Source of the DNA: Rhodanobacter sp.
GTDB taxonomy: Bacteria; Pseudomonadota; Gammaproteobacteria; Xanthomonadales; Rhodanobacteraceae
NCBI GenBank assembly: GCA_022730295.1
Contig: DZCM01000006.1
Location: 1 to 53,900 of the forward strand
Direction of reading: 5' to 3'
Length of the DNA stretch: 53,900 nucleotides
This document shows positions 1 through 7,134 of this stretch, piece by piece; position 1 is the first letter of the stretch, and each line of letters starts with the position of its first letter. The notes under the pieces are model-generated. The model worked only from the letters and a program-made list of their open reading frames with translations. It did no database searches and was not told the origin of the DNA. The position numbers were made by a program, and so were the translations under genes.

Positions 1-609
1 GAGTAAACGGCGGGCGCGATCGCGGGCAGTCGCCATCGTTATGGCGGCAAATACGGCCGCAAGCCAAAGCACCTCGGCCATCAGCGCCAAGTTGCTGTTC
101 ACGGCCCGCTCGGCGCTGTTCAACGAAGCAGATCGATCCGCGTAGTTGTTGGCCTCTTGGATCAACCCGCCAGCTTCGGCAACCGGATCGAAGAAGATAC
201 CGCAGTCGTACAAGTCCTCGATGAAGTCATCATCGACTGCGGCGCTAGCGAGAGCGTCGTCTCGGGCTCGCGTGTCTCGATGCGCCATACGCGCGGCCCA
301 AACGTGGAGCCATGCCGTTTGATCGGCGAGGCGCGAACGTTCGCGACGTGTTTGGCTGTGCGTCCACACGCGTCGCGAAGCAATCGTGTTCACCTGCGGC
401 TGCTCACCGCCGACCAAGTCGAAGGTTGCCTTCGGATCATCCGCGATAGCAGCGCGAAATAGGTAGGAAAGTTTCCGCGGCTCAAAATCCAGAATCGAGA
501 AGTTACCGATCTTGAACGCAGCGAGTACGCGCCGATCCTCAGCCGTGCGTGGCGAAAGCGCCTCGAGCACGTCCTGCAATTTGTGTAGATACGGGGATTC
601 ACTGCACAT
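1..609 (-). CDS. Hypothetical protein, 3' end cut by window edge
   Basis: A reading frame stays open from an ATG at 609 to base 1 without a stop, giving 203 residues of an incomplete protein. The start reads MCSESPYLHKLQDVLEAL and the frame contains acidic stretches (VDDDFIEDLYDCG near residue 145) and a hydrophobic segment near residues 184-197 (LALMAEVLWLAAVFAAI) that could be one membrane helix. I do not recognise a family. Codon use and base composition are less GC-biased than in the neighbouring chromosomal genes. A perfect inverted repeat sits 8 bases upstream of the ATG and an array of repeats lies beyond it. It faces away from tRNA-Ser and is probably cargo of an integrated element; the function is unknown. 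Confidence 0.6.
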   Translation of the reverse strand, partial: MCSESPYLHKLQDVLEALSPRTAEDRRVLAAFKIGNFSILDFEPRKLSYLFRAAIADDPKATFDLVGGEQPQVNTIASRRVWTHSQTRRERSRLADQTAWLHVWAARMAHRDTRARDDALASAAVDDDFIEDLYDCGIFFDPVAEAGGLIQEANNYADRSASLNSAERAVNSNLALMAEVLWLAAVFAAITMATARDRARRLL

Positions 610-616
610 GGCTCTA

Positions 617-633
617 CCCTAAAGCATTTAGGG
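617..633. promoter_or_regulatory. Perfect 7-bp inverted repeat before the 609 start
   Basis: CCCTAAA and TTTAGGG are separated by three bases, ending 8 bases upstream of the ATG at 609. The position fits an operator or a translation-control hairpin for the partial gene. This is inference from position and symmetry only. Confidence 0.4.
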
Positions 634-651
634 CAGGCAGCGCAATCCTTA

Positions 652-747
652 AGGTGACAACAATTGTTACCTGTTCATCTTGTGTGATTGGCCACACGCT
701 GGGCTTATGGCTTCTTTGTCACCCTGTTGTCACCTTGGAGGGTGACA
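652..747. repeat. Cluster of five AGGTGACAA / TTGTCACCT-type sites
   Basis: Copies lie at 652-660 (AGGTGACAA), 664-672 (TTGTTACCT), 716-725 (TTGTCACCCT), 727-736 (TTGTCACCTT) and 739-747 (AGGGTGACA). The 652/664 pair forms an imperfect palindrome. The 716/727 pair are direct repeats with an 11-bp period, followed by an inverted copy. The array is 57-150 bases from the 3' end of tRNA-Ser(CGA). It could be repressor operators or, by analogy with the tRNA-Phe island in this window, integrase arm-type sites. Between it and the tRNA lie A-rich TGCAAA repeats (754-780). No gene fits in 610-803. Confidence 0.5.
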
Positions 748-803
748 GCGCGTGCAAATCAAAGCAAACAGATGCAAACTAAAGTAAAGCTAACTCATTG
801 ATT

Positions 804-894
804 TGGCGGAGAGGGTGGGATTCGAACCCACGTTACGGCATAACCGTAAACCGGATTTCGAATCCGGCGCGTTCGACCACTCCGCCACCTCTCC
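804..894 (-). tRNA. tRNA-Ser(CGA)
   Basis: Acceptor arms GGAGAGG (894-888) and CCTCTCC pair, the discriminator is G and CCA is encoded (806-804). The anticodon stem CCGGA/TCCGG holds loop TTCGAAA, so the anticodon is CGA, reading UCG. The long variable arm is that of a class II tRNA. The 3' end points at the repeat-rich, AT-richer strip on the left, a usual integration target for tyrosine recombinases. Confidence 0.96.
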
Positions 895-933
895 GGGGTC
901 TGTGGACAGCACGGCTGCCCGAGTGGACTGCCA

Positions 934-962
934 ATCATAATTGGCGGCGCCGCGGTCGGCAA
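934..962 (-). promoter_or_regulatory. Sigma70-type promoter for tRNA-Ser(CGA)
   Basis: On the minus strand TTGCCG (962-957) is followed after exactly 17 bases by TATGAT (939-934). The start point would be about 33 bases upstream of the mature tRNA. The -10 lies inside a 6-4-6 palindrome (GCCAAT/ATTGGC, 930-945). The rest of 895-1100 shows no gene. Confidence 0.55.
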
Positions 963-1100
963 CTGGAGTGCAGCCGCCAGGTAGCAAGGCGCAGTGCGCC
1001 GTCATCGGTCACGTTGGGGGATGGCGCGTGAAGCCAGTCATGGATGTGGAATTTGCCTGAAGTTGTTACGCTGCGCCTCGGTTTCCTGAGTGATCCTCCA

Positions 1101-1499
1101 ATGAGCCTGATTTCCACCCCGGTGTCCTTCGGCGAACTGATTGACAAGATCACGATCCTCGAGATCAAGTCCGAGCGGATGACCGATCCGGCGAAGCTGG
1201 CCAACGTGCGCGACGAGTTGCAGATCCTCGAGCGGCTATGGAAGCTGGACGTGCATGCGCGAACCGACATCGCGAGCGAACGCGCTGAGCTCAAGCGCAT
1301 CAACGAAGCGTTGTGGGAAATCGAGGACGAGATCCGCCTGAAGGAACGCGCCCAAGCCTTCGATGCGCGCTTCATCGAACTGGCACGCGCCGTGTACCAC
1401 ACCAATGATCAGCGCGCGGCGGTCAAACGCGCCATCAACCTGAAGCTGGGGTCGCGGTTGGTGGAGGAGAAGTCGTACCAGGATTACTCGGCGAGGTAG
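1101..1499 (+). CDS. DUF6165 family protein
   Basis: This 132-residue protein begins ISTPVSFGELIDKITILEI, a conserved opening I associate with the DUF6165 family of small helical proteins found in LPS and glycosylation loci. The frame is open 57 bases further upstream, but the ATG at 1101 places the conserved PVSFGELIDK motif at the N-terminus as in relatives, so I prefer it. The middle is rich in Glu/Arg heptads (about residues 35-90) and likely coiled. No signal peptide or membrane segment is seen. It converges with a GT9 heptosyltransferase 82 bases away, consistent with the usual glycosyltransferase neighbourhood. The biochemical role is unknown. Confidence 0.75.
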   Translation: MSLISTPVSFGELIDKITILEIKSERMTDPAKLANVRDELQILERLWKLDVHARTDIASERAELKRINEALWEIEDEIRLKERAQAFDARFIELARAVYHTNDQRAAVKRAINLKLGSRLVEEKSYQDYSAR

Positions 1500-1581
1500 G
1501 CCCGCTGGCACCCACTCATGCGGAAGGGTTGGATCGTCCGACCAACGAAGATCGGTCGACGTTGGGTCGCGGCTTCCGCTC

Positions 1582-2625
1582 CTATGGGGTCCGGGCAAAC
1601 GCTTCGAGTTTTTCTACGACATCGTCCACAGTCACCAGGTCCATCACGCCGGGATATTCGATCTTCGTGCCCCACGGGATTTTCGCAGCGGGTTTGTGCA
1701 GGAATTTGCGTGCGGCGTCGTCGTAGCGGTCCACGCACCAGCGGCGATCGGAATACGGTCCCGAGCGCGCCGGGTTGCTGGCTGCGTGCAGGCCGAGCAC
1801 TCTGGCGCCCACGGCATTGGCCATGTGCATCGGACCGGAATCCGGCGTCAGCACGATTGCCGCGCGTTGGTACAGCGCCAGCGCGCGCTTCAGCGTGTCC
1901 TTGCCGATCAGGTTGAGCGGGGGCGTCTTCATGGCGCCGGCAATGGCATCGCCAAGCGCGCGTTCGGCCGGCGATGGCCCGCCAGTCAGCACGACCCGCA
2001 TTCGCAATGCCGTCGCGGCATGGTCGGCAACGGCCGCGTACCGCCCGGCCGACCAGTTGCGCAACGTGTGGCTGGATGCAGGCGAGACCACCAGCGCGGG
2101 TTGGCCATCGTCCGGCCATTGTGCCGCGGCCCACGTGCGCGCCTCGTCCGGAATCGGCAGGTCCCAACGCACGGCGGTCTGCTTCAACCCCAAGGGCTCG
2201 CAGAAGCTGCCAAGCGCATCCAGAACATGTTCGCCGCGGCGTGCGGGGATGCGTTCGCGCACGCACAGTCCGTGCAGGTCCTTCGAACGCGCGCGGTCGT
2301 AACCGATGCGCCGGTTCGCGTGGACTGCAAGACTCAACAGGTTAGATCGCAGAGCGACCTGCATCTGCAGCAGTGCATCGAATCGACGTCCGGCCAGCGC
2401 CTTGCGCACCGAAGCGAATCCGGCGATGCCCGCGCGCTTGTCAAAGCTGACGAACTCGACGCCGGTGATGTCGCCGACCAGTTTGTGCTCGAACTTGCCG
2501 ACGATCCAGGTCAACCGCGTCTGCGGCCACGCGGCTTGCAGCGTGCGCACCAGCGGCAGCACGTGGGTGACGTCGCCCAGCGCGGAAGTGCGCAGTAGGC
2601 AAAGATTTTGCGGGGTGGCGGGCAT
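1582..2625 (-). CDS. Glycosyltransferase family 9 (LPS heptosyltransferase-like)
   Basis: The 347-residue protein has the GT9 layout. The N-terminal Rossmann half opens with CLLRTSALGDVTHVLPL, the family's acceptor-side signature. The C-terminal half holds VVSPASSHTLRNW and LTPDSGPMHMANAVG, the ADP-heptose-binding signature with its conserved Asp and His. Such enzymes transfer heptose to Kdo or heptose of the LPS inner core on the cytoplasmic face of the inner membrane. WaaC- and WaaF-type members cannot be told apart here. The start at 2625 was chosen because upstream sequence in this frame is antisense to kdkA. It is divergent from kdkA with 21 bases between the start codons, matching a shared role in the inner core. 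Confidence 0.85.
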   Translation of the reverse strand: MPATPQNLCLLRTSALGDVTHVLPLVRTLQAAWPQTRLTWIVGKFEHKLVGDITGVEFVSFDKRAGIAGFASVRKALAGRRFDALLQMQVALRSNLLSLAVHANRRIGYDRARSKDLHGLCVRERIPARRGEHVLDALGSFCEPLGLKQTAVRWDLPIPDEARTWAAAQWPDDGQPALVVSPASSHTLRNWSAGRYAAVADHAATALRMRVVLTGGPSPAERALGDAIAGAMKTPPLNLIGKDTLKRALALYQRAAIVLTPDSGPMHMANAVGARVLGLHAASNPARSGPYSDRRWCVDRYDDAARKFLHKPAAKIPWGTKIEYPGVMDLVTVDDVVEKLEAFARTP

Positions 2626-2634
2626 CGGGCTTGC

Positions 2635-2640
2635 TAGACT
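2635..2640 (+). promoter_or_regulatory. Extended -10 element abutting the kdkA start
   Basis: TGCTAGACT (2632-2640) is an extended -10 match. Transcription would begin about 7 bases on, at or next to the GTG start at 2647, giving a leaderless or nearly leaderless message. No good -35 is seen 17 bases upstream. The site also falls within the 21-base gap to the divergent heptosyltransferase. Confidence 0.35.
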
Positions 2641-2646
2641 GTTGGG

Positions 2647-3417
2647 GTGAATACGCCGCCGACCAAAAACGTCGAACGCCGTGCCATCGACCCGCGTATT
2701 GTCGCATCCGGCGATGGCGCGATGGTGTACGACGCCAACCTGCCGGTGGCACCGGTGCGCGACTGGTTCGAACGCGATTGGTGGGCGGCGCGTGGCAGCG
2801 TGAAGGATGGCGAGGGTGGGCGCGGTGGCGTCGCCTTCGTCGATGCGCCAGTGGGACCTTGCGTGTTGCGTCACTATCGTCGCGGCGGCTGGATGGCGCC
2901 GCTGATGGGTGACCGCTACGTCTGGAACGGTCGCGAACGCAGCCGGGGGTTTGCCGAATTCCGCTTGCTGGCAGAATTGTTCCAGCGCGGTTTGCCAGTG
3001 CCCGCCCCGGTGGCGGCGCGCTACCAACGGCGCGGCGCCTACTACACCGCCGACCTGATCACGCGCACCATCGAGGGTGCGCAAACCTTGACGGACCTGA
3101 TTGCCGCCGGCCGGTTTGATGCAAGCCTCGCCGGGCGCGTCGGTGCCCTGGTAGGCGCGTTCCACGCGGCAGGCGTAGATCACGCCGACCTGAACGCGCA
3201 CAATATCCTCATGGCTGGTGATCGACTCTGGCTGATCGATTTCGACCGCGGTGAAATTCGCGTCACCGGCACCGCGTGGAGGTTGGCGAACCTTGCGCGG
3301 CTGAAGCGCTCGCTGTTGAAGGTCGGCGCGTGCGATCACGATGAAGCGGCACTGGATCGCGAAGCGTGGGCGCCATTCATGCGTGGCTACGAACGCGCCT
3401 CCGGACAAGGTCAATGA
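2647..3417 (+). CDS. kdkA: 3-deoxy-D-manno-octulosonic acid (Kdo) kinase
   Basis: The 256-residue protein matches KdkA, which uses ATP to phosphorylate Kdo on lipid A at O-4 on the cytoplasmic side of the inner membrane. The family signatures are present: CVLRHYRRGGW and GDRYVWNG in the N-lobe, then GVDHADLNAHNIL (catalytic loop, about residues 176-190) and WLIDFDRGE (metal-binding Asp). The kinase fold is like RIO/aminoglycoside kinases. The frame opens with GTG at 2647; an in-frame ATG at 2722 is a weaker alternative. It diverges from a GT9 heptosyltransferase and overlaps the next gene by four bases (ATGA). KdkA is typical of organisms with a single phosphorylated Kdo, such as Xanthomonadales and Pasteurellaceae. 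Confidence 0.92.
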   Translation: MNTPPTKNVERRAIDPRIVASGDGAMVYDANLPVAPVRDWFERDWWAARGSVKDGEGGRGGVAFVDAPVGPCVLRHYRRGGWMAPLMGDRYVWNGRERSRGFAEFRLLAELFQRGLPVPAPVAARYQRRGAYYTADLITRTIEGAQTLTDLIAAGRFDASLAGRVGALVGAFHAAGVDHADLNAHNILMAGDRLWLIDFDRGEIRVTGTAWRLANLARLKRSLLKVGACDHDEAALDREAWAPFMRGYERASGQGQ

Positions 3418-4232
3418 TGGAAATGTCGGCGCATTCGATCGGTGGCATGCCCGCTGACAAGACCGGGTCCGGCGGGACGTGGTGCCTGCACGTGCTCGGC
3501 GCGGGCTCGGCCAGCGCCATTGACCTCGGCTCATCCGGTGCGGTGTTGGAATGTGACGGCAAGCCGCTGCTGTTGATCGACTGCGGACCGGGCGCGCTGG
3601 ACAACTACTTGCGTTGTTACGGTGAACTTCCGCCGGCCGTTTTCATCACCCACGCGCACATGGACCACGTGGCCGGACTGGAGCGCCTGTTCCACGCTGG
3701 CTGGTTCAATCCGGAATGGCGCGGACGCCTGAAGTTGTTCATGCATGCGAACCTCGTGCCGATCCTGCAGGCGCGCGTCGCCGACTACCCCAACACCATC
3801 GCCGAGGGCGGCGCGAATTTCTGGGAGGGTTTCCATCTCATCGCGTTGTCGCGTGGGTTCTGGTTGAACGACTGGTGGTTTGACGTTTTCTCGACGCGCC
3901 ACCACGCGCCGGGGACCTCGTTCGGTGTCGCCTTGCGCGGCTGTTTTGCCTGGACCGGCGACACGCGGCCAATTCCGGAAGCGGTGGCCGAGTATTCCGA
4001 CGAGCGCACCCTCGTTGCGCATGATTGCGCGCTGGAGGGTAATCCCTCGCACACGGGCGTGGCAGATATCGAGCGAGAGTATCCGCCCGAGTTGCGCGCG
4101 CGCTTGTTGTTGTACCACTACGCCAGCGACGCGGACGCAGCGGCGTTGCGCCAGCGTGGCTTCCAGGTCGCGGTACCTGACGGCCGCTATCCGCTGCACG
4201 CGCCGCAGCCCGTTCGCGCCGAGGCCGGCTGA
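3414..4232 (+). CDS. MBL-fold metallohydrolase
   Basis: The metallo-beta-lactamase motif THAHMDHVAGLE is present (HxHxDH), preceded by the strand LLLIDCGPGALDNYL and followed by FSTRHHAPGTSFGV and FAWTGDTRPIPE, which supply the remaining metal ligands. The layout resembles ribonuclease Z/cyclic-phosphodiesterase-type MBL hydrolases more than class B lactamases. No signal peptide is seen. The ATG at 3414 overlaps the kdkA stop as ATGA. An adjacent ATG at 3417 and one at 3447 are alternatives. The stop overlaps the start of moaA by one base, so the protein is translated between kdkA and moaA. The substrate cannot be inferred. Confidence 0.8.
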   Translation: MMEMSAHSIGGMPADKTGSGGTWCLHVLGAGSASAIDLGSSGAVLECDGKPLLLIDCGPGALDNYLRCYGELPPAVFITHAHMDHVAGLERLFHAGWFNPEWRGRLKLFMHANLVPILQARVADYPNTIAEGGANFWEGFHLIALSRGFWLNDWWFDVFSTRHHAPGTSFGVALRGCFAWTGDTRPIPEAVAEYSDERTLVAHDCALEGNPSHTGVADIEREYPPELRARLLLYHYASDADAAALRQRGFQVAVPDGRYPLHAPQPVRAEAG

Positions 4233-5278
4233 TGAAATTTGAGGCACCTGTGGCTTTGCAACGTACGCCGGCGCCGCCGGATGCGTTGGGGCGGGTGCTG
4301 ACCGACCTGCGCATCTCGCTCATCGACCGCTGCAATTTCCGTTGCCCATACTGCATGCCGGAAGAGGCCTACCCGGCTGATCATGCCTTCCTGCGCGCTC
4401 GCGACCGGCTTGACTTCGGCGAGATCGAGCGCATCGCGCGCGTGTTTGTGTCGCTGGGTGTGCGCAAGTTGCGCTTGACCGGTGGCGAGCCACTGCTGCG
4501 GCGTGACCTTCCCGAACTGGTTTCGCGGCTAGCCGCGATTGACGACGTCGAAGACCTCGCGCTCACCACCAACGGTGTGCTGCTGCCGCGCTTCGCGCAA
4601 GCTTTGCGCGAAGCCGGCCTGGATCGCCTGACGATAAGCCTGGACAGCGCCGATCCTGAAATTTTTCGGAAAATGTCGGGCGGTCGCGGCGAGCTGGCCG
4701 AGGTCGACGCCGCGATTGCCGCGGCGGAGGATGCCGGTTTCGGCACGCTCAAGATCAATTGCGTGGTGATGCGCGGCGTCAATGATGCCGGTGTCCTTGA
4801 TCTCGTCGAACGCTTCCGCGGCACCGGTCACGTGGTCCGTTTCATCGAGTACATGGATGTCGGCACCGTCAACGGCTGGCGCCATGATCGCGTCGTGCCG
4901 GGCAGGGAGTTGGTCGAACGCATTGGTGCGCGCTGGCCGCTGGAAGCGCTGCCGCGCAGCGCATCCTCGACGTCCCGCCGCTGGCGCTTGTGCGACGGTA
5001 GCGGCGAAGTCGGGTTCATCAATTCCGTCACCGAGCCGTTCTGTGGCGGTTGCACGCGCGCCCGCCTGTCGGCAGACGGCAAGCTGTATACCTGCCTGTT
5101 CGCACACGCCGGACACGACTTGCGCGCGCTGCTGCGCGCGGGCGAATCCGATGCAGCGCTGGGTGCGACGGTGGCCGGGATATGGTCTCATCGCGGTGAC
5201 CGCTACAGTGAGCGTCGCGCGGAGTTGCGCGCGGCCGGCGTACTGGAACATGTGGAGATGTATCGCATCGGAGGCTGA
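4232..5278 (+). CDS. moaA: GTP 3',8-cyclase
   Basis: MoaA is a radical SAM enzyme that converts GTP to 3',8-cyclo-GTP, the first step of molybdenum cofactor synthesis. The N-terminal cluster motif CNFRCPYC supplies Cys34, Cys38 and Cys41. The second cluster is carried by Cys271, Cys274 and Cys288 in FCGGCTRARL and YTCLF. TGGEPLLR (about 83-90) is the SAM-binding GGE motif. The 348-residue chain ends in Gly-Gly as MoaA requires. The start overlaps the preceding MBL gene by one base (TGATG). moaC, moaD and moaE follow. Confidence 0.97.
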   Translation: MKFEAPVALQRTPAPPDALGRVLTDLRISLIDRCNFRCPYCMPEEAYPADHAFLRARDRLDFGEIERIARVFVSLGVRKLRLTGGEPLLRRDLPELVSRLAAIDDVEDLALTTNGVLLPRFAQALREAGLDRLTISLDSADPEIFRKMSGGRGELAEVDAAIAAAEDAGFGTLKINCVVMRGVNDAGVLDLVERFRGTGHVVRFIEYMDVGTVNGWRHDRVVPGRELVERIGARWPLEALPRSASSTSRRWRLCDGSGEVGFINSVTEPFCGGCTRARLSADGKLYTCLFAHAGHDLRALLRAGESDAALGATVAGIWSHRGDRYSERRAELRAAGVLEHVEMYRIGG

Positions 5279-5413
5279 TGGTCTTGCGCCCCGGCAGACC
5301 GCTTCCAGCACGGCTCGTCACGGGTGCACATCGACGAGGCCTGAAGGTCAGGTGGTCGTTCCGGTGTTCGAGCCGTCTCGATCCAAGTCACTCGTCGCCA
5401 ATGCAGTTATTCC

Positions 5414-5923
5414 ATGACTTCAAAAAAACTGTCCCATCTTGATGCCTCCAACAGCCCCCGCATGGTCGATGTGGGCGCCAAGGCCGTCACGGCGCGGGTC
5501 GCGGTGGCTGAAGCGGTGGTGCGGTTTCCGGCGGCCGTCGCCAAGGCGTTGCGTGACGGTGGCCTGCGCTCGCCGAAAGGTCCGGTCATCGACACCGCCG
5601 TGATTGCGGGCACCATGGCAGCGAAGCGCACCCACGAATTGATTCCGTTCTGCCATCCGCTGGCGATCGAGCGCTGCAAGTTCGCGGCGAAGTTCACGTC
5701 GGACACCGAGCTGTCGATCCGCTGCGAAGTCGCGATCACGCACAAGACCGGCGTCGAGATGGAAGCCCTGACCGGCGCCAGCGTGGCCGCATTGACGGTG
5801 TACGACATGTGCAAGGCGCTGTCGCACGAAATTGTGATCGCGGAAGTCCGCCTGATGGAGAAATCGGGCGGCAAGCGTCATGTATCTGGCGGCAAGCTCG
5901 CGCAGGGCAGGGCGCAGCGGTGA
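5414..5923 (+). CDS. moaC: Cyclic pyranopterin monophosphate synthase
   Basis: MoaC rearranges 3',8-cyclo-GTP to cyclic pyranopterin monophosphate. The 169-residue protein carries the family core [19 protein letters not shown], then ELIPFCHPL and [15 protein letters not shown], and the C-terminal VYDMCKALS. Conserved Lys, His and Asp residues of the hexameric active site are in these segments. It lies 135 bases after moaA, the only sizeable gap in the moa run, with no obvious structure in it. The stop overlaps the GTG start of moaD by three bases (GTGA). Confidence 0.97.
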   Translation: MTSKKLSHLDASNSPRMVDVGAKAVTARVAVAEAVVRFPAAVAKALRDGGLRSPKGPVIDTAVIAGTMAAKRTHELIPFCHPLAIERCKFAAKFTSDTELSIRCEVAITHKTGVEMEALTGASVAALTVYDMCKALSHEIVIAEVRLMEKSGGKRHVSGGKLAQGRAQR

Positions 5924-6159
5924 ATTACAAGTTGCTCTACTTTGCCTCGCTGTGTGATGCCGCGGGGTGTTCGGAGGAAGCCGTCAGCAGCGCCGCGTGC
6001 GACGTGCGCAGTTTGTACGCCGAGATCGCGGCGCGGCATGGCTTCAGCTTCACGCCGGAGCACCTGCGGGTGGCGGTCAATGGCGCGTTCACGGATTGGG
6101 AGCAGCGCCTCGCCAACAACGACGAAGTGGTGTTTCTGCCGCCGGTGAGTGGTGGGTGA
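5920..6159 (+). CDS. moaD: Molybdopterin synthase small subunit
   Basis: The 79-residue ubiquitin-like protein ends LPPVSGG. The terminal Gly-Gly is adenylated and then thiocarboxylated to carry sulfur to MoaE. The opening [16 protein letters not shown] and FLPPVSGG fit MoaD. The GTG start at 5920 overlaps the moaC stop (GTGA), and in-frame starts further upstream would lie wholly in moaC. The stop overlaps the moaE ATG by one base (TGATG), so subunit synthesis is likely coupled. Confidence 0.95.
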   Translation: MNYKLLYFASLCDAAGCSEEAVSSAACDVRSLYAEIAARHGFSFTPEHLRVAVNGAFTDWEQRLANNDEVVFLPPVSGG

Positions 6160-6581
6160 TGGAGGCCTTCGGCATCAGCGCGACCCCCATCGCAGTCGAT
6201 GCGTTGCGACGTGAGCTCGAGTCCGCCGGAGCAGGTGCCGTGGTGTGCTTCGAAGGCCGCGTGCGCGACCACAACGACGGGCGGGCGGTGGATGGCTTGA
6301 CGTACCAGGCCTATGTGGAACTCGCCAAGGCCGAAGGCGCCTGCATCGTCGCCGAAGCCCGCGCCAGGTTTTCCGTCGAACGGATCGTCTGCGTACACCG
6401 TGTCGGTGACCTGGCGCTCGGCGAGGTGGCCGTGTGGACTGGCGTGTCGGCCGGCCATCGTGGCGCGGCATTCGACGCCTGCCGTTACGTGATTGACGAG
6501 GTCAAGGCACGGGTGCCGATCTGGAAGCGCGAGCACTACGTGGAAGGCGCGCCCGAATGGCTGCACCCGGCTGCCCGCTAG
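6159..6581 (+). CDS. moaE: Molybdopterin synthase catalytic subunit
   Basis: MoaE transfers two sulfurs from MoaD to cyclic pyranopterin monophosphate to form molybdopterin. The 140-residue chain shows the family features CFEGRVRDHNDGR, LTYQAYVELA, RVGDLALGEVAV and the lysine-bearing tail VPIWKREHYVEG, which is part of the active site. The ATG at 6159 overlaps the moaD stop. The gene ends the moa run; moaB and the mo-cofactor insertion genes are not in the window. The next feature is the oppositely oriented SRP RNA. Confidence 0.95.
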   Translation: MEAFGISATPIAVDALRRELESAGAGAVVCFEGRVRDHNDGRAVDGLTYQAYVELAKAEGACIVAEARARFSVERIVCVHRVGDLALGEVAVWTGVSAGHRGAAFDACRYVIDEVKARVPIWKREHYVEGAPEWLHPAAR

Positions 6582-6605
6582 CTTGCCGGTGACGCCGGAA
6601 ATGGC

Positions 6606-6716
6606 GGCGGCCCCGTCAGCGTAGACTCCGGCGCACGCATTGAACGATACCGTTGCTGCCTTCCGGCCCTGGCGGAGTTTTCGATCTATCGTCGCGGAGG
6701 CACCGACGGGGCCGCC
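6606..6716 (-). ncRNA. ffs: Signal recognition particle 4.5S RNA
   Basis: On the minus strand the 111-nt RNA opens GGCGGCCCCGTC and closes GACGGGGCCGCC, a perfect terminal stem. Its apex carries the conserved SRP domain IV: CAGGGCCGGAAGGCAGCAAC, with the GGAA tetraloop and the asymmetric loop bound by Ffh. It would pair with Ffh to target membrane proteins. It lies 15 bases downstream of a repeated tRNA-Ser 3' end and in the same direction as tRNA-Ser(GGA). No U-run terminator is evident. Confidence 0.93.
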
Positions 6717-6731
6717 ATGAACTGCAAAAAC

Positions 6732-6749
6732 TGGCGGAGAGGGCGGGAT
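6732..6749 (-). repeat. Repeated 3' end of tRNA-Ser(GGA)
   Basis: The last 18 bases of the tRNA-Ser(GGA) gene, including CCA, recur here, 154 bases downstream. Identity continues for about four more bases beyond CCA (AGTT). The spacer (6750-6885) holds a stem of 8 bp with GAATTCGC/GCGAATTC, a GACC/GGTC stem and a GCGGGT/ACCCGC stem, but no gene. The arrangement resembles the E. coli tyrT rtT repeats, which begin with a tRNA 3' end. An old attachment-site scar is the alternative. Confidence 0.6.
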
Positions 6750-6885
6750 ATGCTCGCATCGTCCATGATGCTCACCCCTCGCTACGCTCGGGGCCGACCT
6801 GCGGTCGTCCGAATTCGCTTCTGGCGAATTCGTCGAACCCTGCGGGTTCTCACCCGCCTTCCGTGAATCTCCTGATTTTTGAAAC

Positions 6886-6978
6886 TGGCGGAGAGGGCGG
6901 GATTCGAACCCGCGAAGCGGGGTTTAGCCGCTTACACACTTTCCAGGCGTGCTCCTTCGACCGCTCGGACACCTCTCC
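6886..6978 (-). tRNA. tRNA-Ser(GGA)
   Basis: Acceptor halves GGAGAGG and CCTCTCC pair, the discriminator is G and CCA is encoded. The anticodon loop CTGGAAA gives anticodon GGA, reading UCC/UCU. The long variable arm marks a class II tRNA. Total length is 93 nt. The 3' half is nearly the same as in tRNA-Ser(CGA). Confidence 0.96.
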
Positions 6979-7009
6979 GTACCGCGGTGTTGCTTGCGGT
7001 GGACTGAGC

Positions 7010-7038
7010 AGGATAGCGGGCGCGCCGACTACACACAA
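7010..7038 (-). promoter_or_regulatory. Sigma70-type promoter for tRNA-Ser(GGA)
   Basis: TTGTGT (7038-7033) and TATCCT (7015-7010) are separated by exactly 17 bases on the minus strand. The start point would be about 25 bases before the mature tRNA. It may also drive the downstream SRP RNA, for which I see no convincing promoter of its own. Confidence 0.5.
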
Positions 7039-7134
7039 GGCGGTTTTAGCGGCCTGTAGCGGCCTTTGCTCAAGCGCATCCAATCGGTAACCAGCGGCGT
7101 GCTACTGTTGAATATCCAAGCGGAGGTGATCGTG

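Noticed and set aside
798-1031. Open frame reading RRGWDSNPRYG on the plus strand
   Set aside because: It is the antisense of tRNA-Ser(CGA); this peptide is a known false gene product of tRNA-Ser.
5279-5413. A riboswitch or separate promoter between moaA and moaC
   Set aside because: No stem-loop core of a Moco-type riboswitch and no paired -35/-10 could be found.
6653-7090. Open frame reading GGEGGIRTRE on the plus strand
   Set aside because: It is antisense to tRNA-Ser(GGA) and SRP RNA.
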